NCBI RefSeq assembly: GCF_023218175.1
Contig: NZ_JALPTH010000021.1
Location: forward strand, 62,001-126,000
Origin: Streptomyces lichenis
GTDB lineage: Bacteria > Actinomycetota > Actinomycetes > Streptomycetales > Streptomycetaceae
Reading direction: 5' to 3'
Length of the DNA stretch: 64,000 nucleotides
The translations under genes and the position numbers were made by a program. Below are positions 25,053 through 33,951 of this stretch, one piece after another. The stretch's first letter is position 1, and the number at the start of each line of letters is the position of its first letter. The notes under the pieces were generated by a model. That model saw nothing but the letters and a program-made list of their open reading frames with translations, was not told the DNA's origin and searched no databases.

Positions 25053-25499
25053 GTGTTCAACGACATAGGCGCACTGGAGCTGGTGGTGCTCGTGGTCCTT
25101 GCCGTGCTCATCTTCGGCCCGGACAAGCTGCCGAAGCTGATCCAGGACATCTCCGGCTTCGTCCGCAAGATCCGGGACTTCTCCGAGAACGCCAAGCAGG
25201 ACATCCGCACCGAGCTGGGGCCCGAGTTCAAGGACTTCGAGTTCGAGGACCTCAACCCCAAGGCGTTCATCCGCAAGCATCTCGCCGAGAACGAGGACCT
25301 GAAGGAGCTCAAGGAGCTCCGCGGCAGCTTCGACCTGCGCAAGGAGATCGGCGAGGTCGCCGACGCGGTGCACAGCCGCGAGGCGGACGCCTCCGTCCCG
25401 GCGGCGGTCAACGGCAGCTCCGGCGCCCCCGACCTGCGCAAGCGCACCGACCCCCCCGCCCCCGGCGACCGCCCCCCCTTCGACGCCGACGCCACCTGA
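25053..25499 (+). CDS. tatB: Sec-independent translocase subunit TatB
   Basis: 148 residues. The N-terminal MFNDIGALELVVLVVLAVLI helix, the FGPDKLP hinge and the following amphipathic helix (KLIQDISGFVRKIRDFSEN) define TatB. It works with TatA and TatC in twin-arginine export. The C-terminal 60 residues are charged and then Pro-rich. GTG 25053 sits behind GGAGGAG. Adjacent to htrA, as in mycobacteria. Confidence 0.94.
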   Translation: MFNDIGALELVVLVVLAVLIFGPDKLPKLIQDISGFVRKIRDFSENAKQDIRTELGPEFKDFEFEDLNPKAFIRKHLAENEDLKELKELRGSFDLRKEIGEVADAVHSREADASVPAAVNGSSGAPDLRKRTDPPAPGDRPPFDADAT

Positions 25500-25732
25500 G
25501 GCCGAGAGCCGACGGCACCCGGGGCCCGCAGCCAGAGGCTTATGGCCGACAGCCCCCGGGGCTCGCGGCCGTCGGGGCCCGACACCGGTCTGAGGCTCCC
25601 CGACACCGCCCGGGGGCCGGGCTTCCGGAGTCTGTCCGCCCGGGGTGGATATCCTCTCCCTCTGTCCGGCTGTGAGGACGCCCATGGGACGGGCCCTGCC
25701 GGACTCCATGTGACGAGGAGGCGGCCGGGCAG

Positions 25733-26425
25733 ATGGAGACGACGAGTCGGGTGGGGACCGCGGGCCCCGCGCCCGCACCCACCCCACCCACCACCGCGTC
25801 CGCGGGGACCGACGCGGCGCGCCGGCAGGTGGTCGAGGGCTTCGTGCGCGCGACCTTCCCCTGGTACGGCCTGGACGCGGCGTTCACCGGGCCGCGCTGG
25901 CTGATGCAGGTCGGCACCTCCGCCGACGGCACGGTGCAGCACGGCACCACCGGCCACGGCGAGGAGCCGTCGATAAGGCCGGACGGCTCCGGACCGGACG
26001 ACGAGCGGTTCACCGCCGTGGTGACGGTCGCCGCCAGCCCCGTGCGCCGCACCGGAGACGGCACCGGGGTGCTGGACGCCACCAGCGTCTCCTCGGCCGC
26101 CTGGCTGGCCGGCTCGGGCCTCCTCGCGTACACCTGGCCGCCACAGCTCGACCACGCGCTGCGCGACGACTGGCTGGAGCAGCAGACCGAGGCCGCCTTC
26201 GCGCTCGCCGACGACCTGGACGGCCCGGAGTGGACCACGCTCTCGTTGCCGGTGGACGGGGTGCCGGTGCCCTTCCACTACCGCGAGTCCGAGTTCGGCT
26301 GGGTGCTGGCCGGCACCACCGCGGGCGGCGCCCACATCGGCGCGTACGGCCGCGGCATGAGCGCCTACGGCCTCGGCTTCGCCGTGGTCGAGGACTTGGT
26401 GGAGTACAGCGCCTCGTACCGCTGA
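25733..26425 (+). CDS. Conserved hypothetical protein
   Basis: 230 residues, not recognised. After a 30-residue Pro/Thr-rich start it has a compact alpha/beta region with FVRATFPWYGLDAAFTGP, PRWLMQVGTSADG, WLAGSGLLAYTWPPQLDHAL and AYGRGMSAYGLGFAVVEDL. There are no signal peptide, TM or cysteine motifs. ATG 25733 has GAGGAGG about 12 bases upstream. It sits between tatB and the convergent mrp, and a perfect palindrome follows the stop. Confidence 0.72.
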   Translation: METTSRVGTAGPAPAPTPPTTASAGTDAARRQVVEGFVRATFPWYGLDAAFTGPRWLMQVGTSADGTVQHGTTGHGEEPSIRPDGSGPDDERFTAVVTVAASPVRRTGDGTGVLDATSVSSAAWLAGSGLLAYTWPPQLDHALRDDWLEQQTEAAFALADDLDGPEWTTLSLPVDGVPVPFHYRESEFGWVLAGTTAGGAHIGAYGRGMSAYGLGFAVVEDLVEYSASYR

Positions 26426-26443
26426 GGACATGTGCGTACGGCG

Positions 26444-26479
26444 AAGGGGGCGGACCCGGGATCCCGGGTCCGCCCCCTT
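26444..26479. terminator. Perfect 36-bp palindrome between convergent genes
   Basis: AAGGGGGCGGACCCGGGA is followed directly by its exact reverse complement, ending CCCCCTT. It lies 19 bases after the hypothetical gene and 23 bases from the mrp stop, so it can terminate both. Confidence 0.88.
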
Positions 26480-26501
26480 CCTCGTAGCTCGGTGCGTCGG
26501 C

Positions 26502-27635
26502 TCAGAACTTGTTGCGCGGGGTGATGCCCAGCGACATCCCGGACAGACCGCGCTGGCGGCCGCCGAGCTTGCCCGCGATGGTGCGCAGCGCCGCACCGGC
26601 CGGGGAGTCGGGGTCGGAGAGCACCACCGGGCGACCCTCGTCGCCGCCCTCGCGCAGCCGTACGTCGATCGGGATCTGGCCGAGCACCGGGACGGTGGCG
26701 CCGGTGGTCCGGGTCAGCCCGTCGGCGACCGCCTGACCGCCGCCGGTGCCGAAGACGTCCACCATCTCGTCGCAGTGCGGACAGGGCAGGCCGGACATGT
26801 TCTCGACCACGCCGACGATCTTCTGGTGGGTCTGCACGGCGATCGACCCGGCCCGCTCGGCGACCTCGGCGGCCGCCTGCTGCGGGGTGGTGACGACCAG
26901 GATCTCCGCGTTCGGCACCAGCTGGGCGACCGAGATCGCGATGTCACCGGTGCCCGGCGGCAGGTCCAGCAGCAGCACGTCCAGGTCGCCCCAGTACACG
27001 TCCGCCAGGAACTGCTGGAGCGCCCGGTGCAGCATCGGGCCGCGCCACACCACGGGCGCGTTGCCCGGGGTGAACATGCCGATGGAGATGACCTTCACGC
27101 CGTTCGCCGAGGGCGGCATGATCATGTTCTCGACCTGGGTGGGGCGGCCGTCCGCGCCCAGCATCCGCGGCACGCTGTGGCCGTAGATGTCGGCGTCCAC
27201 CACGCCGACCTTCAGCCCGTCGGCGGCCATCGCGGCCGCCAGGTTCACGGTCACGGAGGACTTGCCGACGCCGCCCTTGCCGGAGGCCACCGCGTACACC
27301 CGGGTCAGCGAGCCCGGCTTGGCGAACGGCACCTCCCGCTCGGCGGTGGTGCCGCGCAGCGCCGCCGCCAGCTCCTTGCGCTGCTCGTCGCCCATCACGT
27401 CGAGCTCGACCTCGACCCCGGTGACGCCCTCGACGCGGGAGACCGCCTCGGTGACCCGGGCGGTGATGGTGTCGCGCATCGGGCATCCGGCGACCGTCAG
27501 GTAGACCGCGACCGCGACCGTCCCGTCCGCGCCGATCTCCACCGACTTGACCATGCCCAGCTCGGTGATCGGCCGGTTGATCTCGGGGTCGTTCACCGTC
27601 GCCAGTGCTTCGCGCACCGCGTCTTCCGTAGCCAT
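26502..27635 (-). CDS. mrp: Mrp/NBP35 family iron-sulfur cluster carrier ATPase
   Basis: 377 residues. An N-terminal MIP18 (DUF59) domain (ATVNDPEINRPITELGM, VAGCPMRDT) is joined to a deviant Walker A P-loop ASGKGGVGKSSVTVNLA, then VDADIYGHSVPRML and DLPPGTGDIAIS. The CxxC motif in GLPCPHCDE is the bridging cluster site. Mrp proteins carry and deliver Fe-S clusters. Start ATG 27635. Confidence 0.94.
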   Translation of the reverse strand: MATEDAVREALATVNDPEINRPITELGMVKSVEIGADGTVAVAVYLTVAGCPMRDTITARVTEAVSRVEGVTGVEVELDVMGDEQRKELAAALRGTTAEREVPFAKPGSLTRVYAVASGKGGVGKSSVTVNLAAAMAADGLKVGVVDADIYGHSVPRMLGADGRPTQVENMIMPPSANGVKVISIGMFTPGNAPVVWRGPMLHRALQQFLADVYWGDLDVLLLDLPPGTGDIAISVAQLVPNAEILVVTTPQQAAAEVAERAGSIAVQTHQKIVGVVENMSGLPCPHCDEMVDVFGTGGGQAVADGLTRTTGATVPVLGQIPIDVRLREGGDEGRPVVLSDPDSPAGAALRTIAGKLGGRQRGLSGMSLGITPRNKF

Positions 27636-27678
27636 AGGGACGATGGTACGGCGCCCGGGCCCGCCGCCGGAAAGCCCG

Positions 27679-28365
27679 TCAGCGGTCGCCTTCGTCACTC
27701 GTCCCACCGCGGCGGGACGGGAACACCCCGCTCCGCTCGCCGGGACCGTCGAGCTCCTTCAGGTCCTTGTACTCCTTCAGCTCCTCCAGCTCGCGCAGGT
27801 CGCGGACCAGGTCCTCCAGCTCGGAGCGGATCCAGTCCCGGGTGGCGACCTCGCCGAGACCCATCCGCAGCGCGGCGATCTCCCTGGTCAGGTACTCGGT
27901 GTCGGCGATCGAGCGCTCGTTCTGCTTGCGGTCCTGCTCCAGGTTGACCCGGTCCCGGTCGTCCTGGCGGTTCTGCGCCAGCAGGATCAGCGGGGCCGCG
28001 TAGGAGGCCTGGAGGGAGAGCATCAGGGTGAGGAAGATGAACGGGTAGTTGTCGAACCGCAGATGGGCGGGGGCGAAGATGTTCCACACCACCCACAGGA
28101 TGATCACCACCGTCATCCAGACGATGAACCGCCCGGTGCCCAGGAAGCGGGCGATCCGCTCGGACAGCCGCCCGAACGCGTCGGGGTCGTAGGAGGGCAG
28201 CAGCCGGGGCCGCCGCTCCCGGGGCAGGTCCAGCCTGATCCGGGGCGGGGTGGCCGCCGGCGACCGCTCCTGCGCGCCGCGGGCCGCCCGCTCCTGCCCG
28301 CTGCGGCCGATCCGCTCCTGGGCGGCGCGGCCCATCCGGTCCTGGGTGTTGCGCTCAGCGGCCAC
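27679..28365 (-). CDS. DUF1003 membrane protein
   Basis: 228 residues from GTG 28365, with GGAGG seven bases upstream. A charged N-terminus is followed by two TM helices (FIVWMTVVIILWVVWNIF and IFLTLMLSLQASYAAPLIL), the conserved QNRQDDRDRV stretch, and a long C-terminal coiled coil (LEDLVRDLRELEELKEYKDL). DUF1003 proteins are of unknown function but recur next to MgtE-N proteins. It overlaps that gene by 11 bp here, so a joint role in cation handling is inferred. Confidence 0.88.
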   Translation of the reverse strand: MAAERNTQDRMGRAAQERIGRSGQERAARGAQERSPAATPPRIRLDLPRERRPRLLPSYDPDAFGRLSERIARFLGTGRFIVWMTVVIILWVVWNIFAPAHLRFDNYPFIFLTLMLSLQASYAAPLILLAQNRQDDRDRVNLEQDRKQNERSIADTEYLTREIAALRMGLGEVATRDWIRSELEDLVRDLRELEELKEYKDLKELDGPGERSGVFPSRRGGTSDEGDR

Positions 28366-29740
28366 CGGTGACCTCCGTCGATGTGCCGGCCCGGTCCGTG
28401 CCACCGCCGGTGCCACTGTCCGAGCCGCGGTCCCTGCCATGGTCCGAGCCACTGTCCTGCCGCCCGATCCCGTCCGGGCCGATCTCCTCCGGGGAGTGGA
28501 ACTCGGTCTCCCGCCAGTCGTCGGGCAGCAGGTGGTCCAGTACGTCGTCCACGGTGACCGCGCCCAGCAGCGAACCGCCGTCGTCCACCACCGGCGCGGC
28601 GACCAGGTTGTACGCGGCGAGGTGGCTGGTCACCACCGGCAGCGGGGTGTCCGGGGCGAGCGGCCCCAGGTCGGTGTCGACGATCGCCGAGACCAGGGTG
28701 AAGGGCGGGTCCCGCAGCAGCCGCTGGAAGTGCACCGTGCCCAGGTACTTCCCGGTGGGCGTCTCCTCGGGCGGCCGGCACACGTACACCTGCGCGGCGA
28801 GCGCGGGGGAGAGGTCCTGGCGGCGCACCCGGGCCAGCGCGTCGGCCACCGTGGCGTCCGGCCGCAGCACGATCGGCTCGGTGGTCATCAGGCCGCCCGC
28901 GGTGCGCTCCTCGTACGACATCAGCCGCCGTACGTCGGCGGCGTCGTCCGGCCGCATCAGGGTGAGCAGCCGCTCCTTGTCGTCCTCGGGCAGCTCGGAG
29001 AGCAGGTCGGCCGCGTCGTCCGGGTCCATCGCCTCCAGCACGTCGGCGGCCCGCTCCTCCTTCAGCTTGCCGAGGATCTCCACCTGGTCGTCCTCCGGCA
29101 GCTCCTCCAGCACGTCGGCCAGCCGGTCGTCGTCCAGGGCGGCCGCCACCTCGGCGCGCCGCTTGGGGGAGAGGTGGTGCAGCACGTTGGCGAGGTCCGC
29201 GGGGCGCATCCGCTCGAAGGTGGCCACCAGGTTCTCCGCGCCCTGGCCCTCCTCCTCCAGCGAGAAGCCGGTCACCGCCGACCACTCCACGGTCAGCGTC
29301 TCGCCCCGGCGGCGCAGCGCACCGCCGCCGCCCCGGCGGACGAAGACCTTGTCGATCTCCCAGTCCCGGCGGGCCGGCAGCTGCTGGATGGCCACGTCCA
29401 GCACGGTCACCTCGGCGTCGTCCTCGACCAGCCGGACCCGGCGGTCCAGCAGCTCGCCCAGGACCAGCCGCTCGGTGGGGCGCTGCTCGAAGCGGCGTAC
29501 ATTGAGCACGCCGGTGGTGATGACCTGGCCGGACTCGACGCCGGTCACCCGGGTCATGGGCAGGAAGATCCGCCGCCGGCCGATCACCTCGACCACCAGG
29601 CCGAGCAGCCGCGGCGGCCGGCGGCCCACCCGCAGCATCGCGACGAGGTCGCGGACCCGCCCCACCTGGTCGCCGTTGGGGTCGAAGACCGGAACGCCGG
29701 CGAGGTGTGAGACGAAGATCCGGGGAGCGCCCGCGGCCAT
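28355..29740 (-). CDS. PRC-barrel / MgtE N-terminal / CBS protein without a transport domain
   Basis: 461 residues. Order: PRC-barrel-like domain (VPVFDPNGDQVGRVRDLVAM), a second such region near 90-150, the MgtE N-terminal superhelix (MRPADLANVLHHLSPKRRAE, repeated LPEDD...), then two CBS motifs (ending GSLLGAVTVDDVLDHLLPDD). The five-helix MgtE channel is absent. In MgtE these cytosolic domains sense Mg2+ and gate the pore, so this could be a stand-alone sensor, perhaps for the DUF1003 partner or CorA. ATG 29740 with GGGAGG upstream. Confidence 0.88.
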   Translation of the reverse strand: MAAGAPRIFVSHLAGVPVFDPNGDQVGRVRDLVAMLRVGRRPPRLLGLVVEVIGRRRIFLPMTRVTGVESGQVITTGVLNVRRFEQRPTERLVLGELLDRRVRLVEDDAEVTVLDVAIQQLPARRDWEIDKVFVRRGGGGALRRRGETLTVEWSAVTGFSLEEEGQGAENLVATFERMRPADLANVLHHLSPKRRAEVAAALDDDRLADVLEELPEDDQVEILGKLKEERAADVLEAMDPDDAADLLSELPEDDKERLLTLMRPDDAADVRRLMSYEERTAGGLMTTEPIVLRPDATVADALARVRRQDLSPALAAQVYVCRPPEETPTGKYLGTVHFQRLLRDPPFTLVSAIVDTDLGPLAPDTPLPVVTSHLAAYNLVAAPVVDDGGSLLGAVTVDDVLDHLLPDDWRETEFHSPEEIGPDGIGRQDSGSDHGRDRGSDSGTGGGTDRAGTSTEVTGGR

Positions 29741-30142
29741 GCTCCGCGCCTCCCTTCCGTAGCGGATGTACTCGGGTGTACCTCCGTGTCGGATGTACCG
29801 ACGCGTGCCGATGAAACCCACTGGTCCGTGCGGCCTCAGGCTAGCCCGTCGGGCTCCGGGCCGCCCAGGCAGGGCGCCCGGACGGCCGCGCCGGGTGCCT
29901 CGGCACGGTCCGCGGAAGGCATTCGTCCGGTGGTGGCCGCTGTCGTGCGGAGCCCCGCGGAGGGCGTCCGTCCGACCCCCGGAGGCGTACGCCGGCGGCA
30001 CCGGTACGCTGCGGTCAGCCGCCCCCGTGGCGCCCCCGATTCCCACCCCGCGACACCCCGCGACCCCGTAATCGACCCGCATCCGGCTCGTATCCGATCC
30101 GACCGCATCCGGCCCGTATCCGACGCCGTGACGAGAGGCAGA
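29741..30142. other. Divergent non-coding gap of 402 bp with a short direct repeat
   Basis: Between the MgtE-N gene and the lipoprotein gene. It contains a 21-base direct repeat (CCGCATCCGG then CTCGTATCCGA or CCCGTATCCGA) at 30077-30097 and 30103-30123, one mismatch apart, ending 20 bases before the lipoprotein start. TGTACC words recur at 29777-29797. No ORF is credible. Confidence 0.6.
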
Positions 30143-30928
30143 GTGTTGACGACCCTCCCCCCGGTTCCGCGTGCCCGCCGGGCCGCGCTGGCCGTGGCCC
30201 TGTGCGCGGGGCTCACGGCGGTCCTCACCGCGTGCGGCGGGACGGAGCCCCCGCCGCCGGATCCGGACGCGGGCACCAACGGGGTGGGCAAGCTGACCGC
30301 CGCCGGAATCGAGGCCAAGGCGCGAAACGCGGTGCGCGGCGCGGAGGCGGTACGGCTGGCCGGGAACCTGGTCAGCAAGGGCGGCACCTACCGGCTGAAC
30401 ATGCGGCTCAAGGGCGCCGGGGCGGCCGGCTCGGTGGTGAACGGCGACACCACCTTCGAGCTGCTGCGGGTCGGCGACGTCCTCTACCTCAAGGCGGACG
30501 CCGAGTTCTGGACGCATGCCGAGGAGGCGTCGAACGCGCCCACCGAGGCCGACCGGCAGGCGGCGAAGAAGCTCGGTGGCAAGTTCGTGAAGGTGCCCGA
30601 GGACGACCCGTCCTACAAGCAGCTGCGCGGCTTCACCGAGATGAACACCCTGCTGGGCGGGTTGCTGGTGCTCCACGGCGAGCTGCACAAGGGCGAGCGC
30701 GACAGCATCGGGGGCATCCGCACCATCAAGGTCGCCGGCGGCCCGGGCGGGGAGGGCGGCACCCTCGACGTCTCGCTGGAGGGCACGCCGTACCCGCTGA
30801 AGTTCGAGCGCGGCGGGGACGCCGGGGTGGTGGTGCTGTCCGACTGGAACGAGGACTTCGCGCTCCAGGAGCCGTCCAAGGAGCAGTCCGTGGACTACGG
30901 CCGCCAGCTGCCGCGCGCGGGCGGCTGA
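30143..30928 (+). CDS. LppX/LprG-like lipoprotein
   Basis: 261 residues from GTG 30143 (SD GAGAGG). The signal peptide ends in a lipobox LTAC with Cys followed by GG. The mature part (LTAAGIEAKARNAVRGAEAVRLAGN, YRLNMRLKG, DVLYLKADAEFW, GEGGTLDVSLEG) resembles streptomycete lipoproteins with the LolA/LprG-like half-barrel. A lipid or surface carrier role is possible but not shown. Extracytoplasmic, membrane anchored. Confidence 0.85.
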   Translation: MLTTLPPVPRARRAALAVALCAGLTAVLTACGGTEPPPPDPDAGTNGVGKLTAAGIEAKARNAVRGAEAVRLAGNLVSKGGTYRLNMRLKGAGAAGSVVNGDTTFELLRVGDVLYLKADAEFWTHAEEASNAPTEADRQAAKKLGGKFVKVPEDDPSYKQLRGFTEMNTLLGGLLVLHGELHKGERDSIGGIRTIKVAGGPGGEGGTLDVSLEGTPYPLKFERGGDAGVVVLSDWNEDFALQEPSKEQSVDYGRQLPRAGG

Positions 30929-30954
30929 CAGCCGGCCACCCCAGGCCGCCCGGC

Positions 30955-31494
30955 CTATGCCCGCCTACCGCGCCGGCCCCGGAGCAGCAGCCGGGGCAGC
31001 GCGGGCGGTACCGGATGGCGGGTGGTGGCCGGGGTGGGCAGCGGTACGGCGGCCAGTGAGCCGTCCGGCAGCTCGGTGGAGGCGGTACGCGGGGCCAGCC
31101 GCAGCACCCGGCACTCCCGCGCCCACCGCTCGGTCATCGTCTCCGCGTCCGGGGCGTTGAGCCGCTTGCCCTTCAGCTCGGCGACCGCCGCCTCCCAGGC
31201 CTCCGAGCCGGGCGCCAGCTCGGTCACCTCGGCGCTCCAGCCGACCACCCGGCCGCCCTTGTCCTTGCTGCGCACGGTGACCTCGGCCACCGAGCCGTCG
31301 GCGAGGCCCGGCAGCGGCTGCTCGCCCGGCCCGTCGCCGACCACATGGGCGGCGCCCTCGTGCCAGACGTGCCAGAGTGCCCGGGCGGGGCCGGTGCCGC
31401 GCACCCAGACCAGGCCGGACTTCTTGGTGGCCTCCTCGGCCAGCGCCCGGTCGAGCAGCTCGGGCGAGACCGATACCGTCGGCGATTCCGTCAT
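30955..31494 (-). CDS. Conserved hypothetical protein, flavin/PNPOx-like fold possible
   Basis: 179 residues. SPELLDRALAEEATKKSGLVW, GPARALWHVWHEGAAHVVGDG and SVAEVTVRSKDKGGRVVGW suggest a split beta-barrel like those of pyridoxamine phosphate oxidase-related proteins, but no binding residues can be assigned. Basic C-terminus (RLLLRGRRGRRA). It lies 32 bp upstream of corA on the same strand but ends the opposite way to the lipoprotein gene. Confidence in the function is low; confidence that it is a gene is good. Confidence 0.75.
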   Translation of the reverse strand: MTESPTVSVSPELLDRALAEEATKKSGLVWVRGTGPARALWHVWHEGAAHVVGDGPGEQPLPGLADGSVAEVTVRSKDKGGRVVGWSAEVTELAPGSEAWEAAVAELKGKRLNAPDAETMTERWARECRVLRLAPRTASTELPDGSLAAVPLPTPATTRHPVPPALPRLLLRGRRGRRA

Positions 31495-31526
31495 ACCGGG
31501 AGCCTATCCCCGGCCCTGCCGGGTGC

Positions 31527-32660
31527 TCAGAGCCAGCCGTTGCGCTTCAGGGTGCGGTGGATGGCCAGGCAGACGCCGATGATGCCGACCAGCACCATCG
31601 GGTAGCCGTAGCGCCAGTGCAGCTCCGGCATATGGTCGAAGTTCATCCCGTATACCCCGCAGACCGCCGTCGGGACGGCCACGATCGCCGCCCAGGAGGT
31701 GATCTTGCGCATGTCCTCGTTCTGCGCGACGGTCGCCTGCGCCAGGTTGGCCTGGAGGATGGAGTTCAGCAGCTCGTCGAAGCCGACGACCTGCTCCTGC
31801 ACCCGGGCCAGGTGGTCGGCGACATCCCGGAAGTACTTCTGGATGTCCGGGTCCACCAGCCGCATCGGCCGCTCGCTCAGCAGCTGCATGGGCCGCAGCA
31901 GCGGGGTGACCGCGCGCTTGAACTCCAGCATCTCGCGCTTCATCTGGTAGATCCGCCCGGTGTCCGTGCCGCGGGTGGTGCCCTTGGCGGGCGGCGAGAA
32001 CACGTCGATCTCGATCTGGTCGATGTCGGTCTGGACGGCGTCGGCCACCAGGATGTAGCCGTCCACCACATGGTCGCCGATGGCGTGCAGCACCGCCGAG
32101 GGGCCCTTGGCCAGCAGCTCCGGATCGCCCTCCATCCGGTGGCGCAGATTGCGCAGCGAGCCCTGGCCGCCGTGCCGGACGGTGATCACGAAGTCCTGGC
32201 CGGTGAAGCACATCACCTCGCCGGTCTCCACGACCTCGCTGGTCGCGGTCAGCTCGGCGTGCTCCACATAGTGGATCGTCTTGAAGACGGTGAACAGCGT
32301 GTCGTCGTACCGCTCCAGCTTGGGGCGCTGGTGGGCGTGGACGGCGTCCTCCACGGCCAGCGGATGCAGACCGAACTCGGCCGCGATCCCGGCGAACTCC
32401 TTCTCGGTGGGCTCGTGCAGCCCGATCCAGGCGAACCCACCGCCGTCGCGCACCTGGCGCATCGCCTCGCGCGGGGTGAGGCAGGCGTCGGACTCCTGCT
32501 TCTGCCGCCGCCCGTCGCGGTAGACGGCGCAGTCCACCACGGCGGTGGAGGCCGAGGGGTCGCGGGTGGGGTCGTAGGAGTTGTACCCGTTGTACGGGCC
32601 TTGGCTGCTCTTGCGCAGGGAGGGGCGTACGACTGCACGCAGGTCGCGGATCATCGACAT
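31527..32660 (-). CDS. corA: CorA family magnesium/cobalt transporter
   Basis: 377 residues. A cytosolic alpha/beta N-terminal domain (FAWIGLHEPTEKEFAGIAAE, DVFSPPAKG) and long stalk helix lead to TM1 with the selectivity motif CGVYGMNF and a second C-terminal TM (YPMVLVGIIGVCLAIHRTL). Pentameric Mg2+ channel. ATG 32660 has GAAGGAG nine bases upstream. Its neighbourhood with MgtE-N and DUF1003 proteins suggests a magnesium-homeostasis cluster. Confidence 0.93.
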   Translation of the reverse strand: MSMIRDLRAVVRPSLRKSSQGPYNGYNSYDPTRDPSASTAVVDCAVYRDGRRQKQESDACLTPREAMRQVRDGGGFAWIGLHEPTEKEFAGIAAEFGLHPLAVEDAVHAHQRPKLERYDDTLFTVFKTIHYVEHAELTATSEVVETGEVMCFTGQDFVITVRHGGQGSLRNLRHRMEGDPELLAKGPSAVLHAIGDHVVDGYILVADAVQTDIDQIEIDVFSPPAKGTTRGTDTGRIYQMKREMLEFKRAVTPLLRPMQLLSERPMRLVDPDIQKYFRDVADHLARVQEQVVGFDELLNSILQANLAQATVAQNEDMRKITSWAAIVAVPTAVCGVYGMNFDHMPELHWRYGYPMVLVGIIGVCLAIHRTLKRNGWL

Positions 32661-33330
32661 GGGCGGGCTCCTTCACGAAAGGGGCCGTCGGCGGTGCGTG
32701 GCACAGCCCGGAATGGGGGCGTCCTCGATGCCGTACGCGCGGGTGGTGCTCGGGGTGGTGCGTGCGCGTCGTACGGGCTGACGTCCGCAAAGCGGGCGGC
32801 ACCGCGGTGTCGCGGTGACGGCGTTCGCTACAGACAGGCAAAACCGGACGGTGGTGTGCAGACCGGTGCGTCGCTCTTCCGTTGAGTGCGCCGTGGACCC
32901 GGTGGACGGCCGAGGCCGCGCGGGCCGGTGCGGCGGACCGGTGCCCTGGGGCCGTACGTCGCCGTACGGTTCCGGGCGGGCCGTGCGCCGACCGGGTGGG
33001 CACGTCGGCACGGAAGGTGCCGACGGGTCACGGCTCGTGTTCCCCGGGCGCCCGGAGGGATTCCCCGGTGTGTCCGGGGTCTCGGTCTCGGAAAGGCGCG
33101 ATCAGCAGGAGCGGAGCCGGGCCACTGGGGCGGAAGAGCTGCCGGTACTGCACGATCGACTTCGATCCATCGCAGCCCCACCTCCTCCGGCCGGTCCCCC
33201 GTGAGGGACGTCTTCCGTCGGGACCGGAGGGCGTGCTCGGCATGCCGTCCCGACCAGACCGCCAGGGTAGCAGCCGATCAAGGCCCAAACCCGTTGCCTG
33301 CCCATTCCTTACGCGCTTTATGCTCGCCGC
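32661..33330. other. Divergent non-coding gap of 670 bp
   Basis: Between corA (leftward) and the SUFU-domain gene (rightward). Open frames on both strands are Arg/Pro/His-rich shadows without family features. Several GTACGG-containing short inverted words occur, for example around 32955-32970, but no extended stem. I could not recognise an M-box, tRNA or small RNA. The rightward end contains the promoter at 33294-33324. Confidence 0.55.
33294..33330 (+). promoter_or_regulatory. Promoter TTGCCT-N19-TATGCT for leaderless transcription
   Basis: TTGCCT (33294-33299) and TATGCT (33319-33324) have 19-base spacing. The -10 ends 6 bases before the ATG at 33331 and no SD is present, so the transcript should begin at or next to the start codon. 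Confidence 0.6.
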
Positions 33331-33948
33331 ATGGCAGAAGTTTTGGATCTGGTCGAGGCCCGGCTGCGCACCGCCCTCGGCGAACCGGACGCCCGGGCCT
33401 CGGTCACCTTCCTCGGCACCGACCGGATCGAGGTGCTCCGCTTCACCGCGGTGGACACCGACGCCGACGGCGGTGGCAGCGGCGGCCGGCTGGTCCGCTA
33501 CGCCACCCTCGGAATGTCCGCCCAGCCGATGGCCGACCCGACCGCCGTCCTCGCCGACCCGGTGAGGGGCCCGCGCGCCGAGCTGCTGCTGACGGTACGC
33601 GCCGGGCGCGCCGACACCGACCAGGTGCTCCGCCCCCTCGCCGTACTCGCCGCCTCCCCGCAGGTCGAGGGCGTGGTCGTGGCCCCCGGCGCCTCCCTGG
33701 ACACCGGCGCCCCCCTCTGGCCGGACGCCCCCTTCACCTCCGTCCTGGTGGCCGAGCCCGGCGGGCTGGTCGAGGACCTGGAGCTGGACGACCCGATGGA
33801 CCCGGTCCGCTTCCTACCCCTCCTCCCGATGACCCCCAACGAGGCCGCCTGGAAGCGGGTGCACGGGGCGGGCGCGTTGCAGGAGCGATGGCTGACGGGG
33901 GGTACGGATCTGCGGGACCCGGGGCGGGGGGCCGTACGGCTGGACTGA
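33331..33948 (+). CDS. Suppressor of fused (SUFU) domain protein
   Basis: 205 residues. VRYATLGMSAQPM, RAELLLTVRAGR, PLWPDAPFTSVLVAEPGG and FLPLLPMTPNEAAWKRVHGA match the bacterial SUFU domain (PF05076-like), with the late LLPM-x-x-N-E segment diagnostic. In bacteria the family is often linked to polymorphic toxin immunity but many members, including streptomycete ones, stand alone. No toxin gene is next to it. Probably leaderless. Confidence 0.85.
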   Translation: MAEVLDLVEARLRTALGEPDARASVTFLGTDRIEVLRFTAVDTDADGGGSGGRLVRYATLGMSAQPMADPTAVLADPVRGPRAELLLTVRAGRADTDQVLRPLAVLAASPQVEGVVVAPGASLDTGAPLWPDAPFTSVLVAEPGGLVEDLELDDPMDPVRFLPLLPMTPNEAAWKRVHGAGALQERWLTGGTDLRDPGRGAVRLD

Positions 33949-33951
33949 GGT

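Noticed and set aside
32661..33330. Magnesium-responsive riboswitch or leader upstream of corA
   Set aside because: No recognisable M-box or other riboswitch consensus could be built from the sequence; the idea rests only on corA being nearby.
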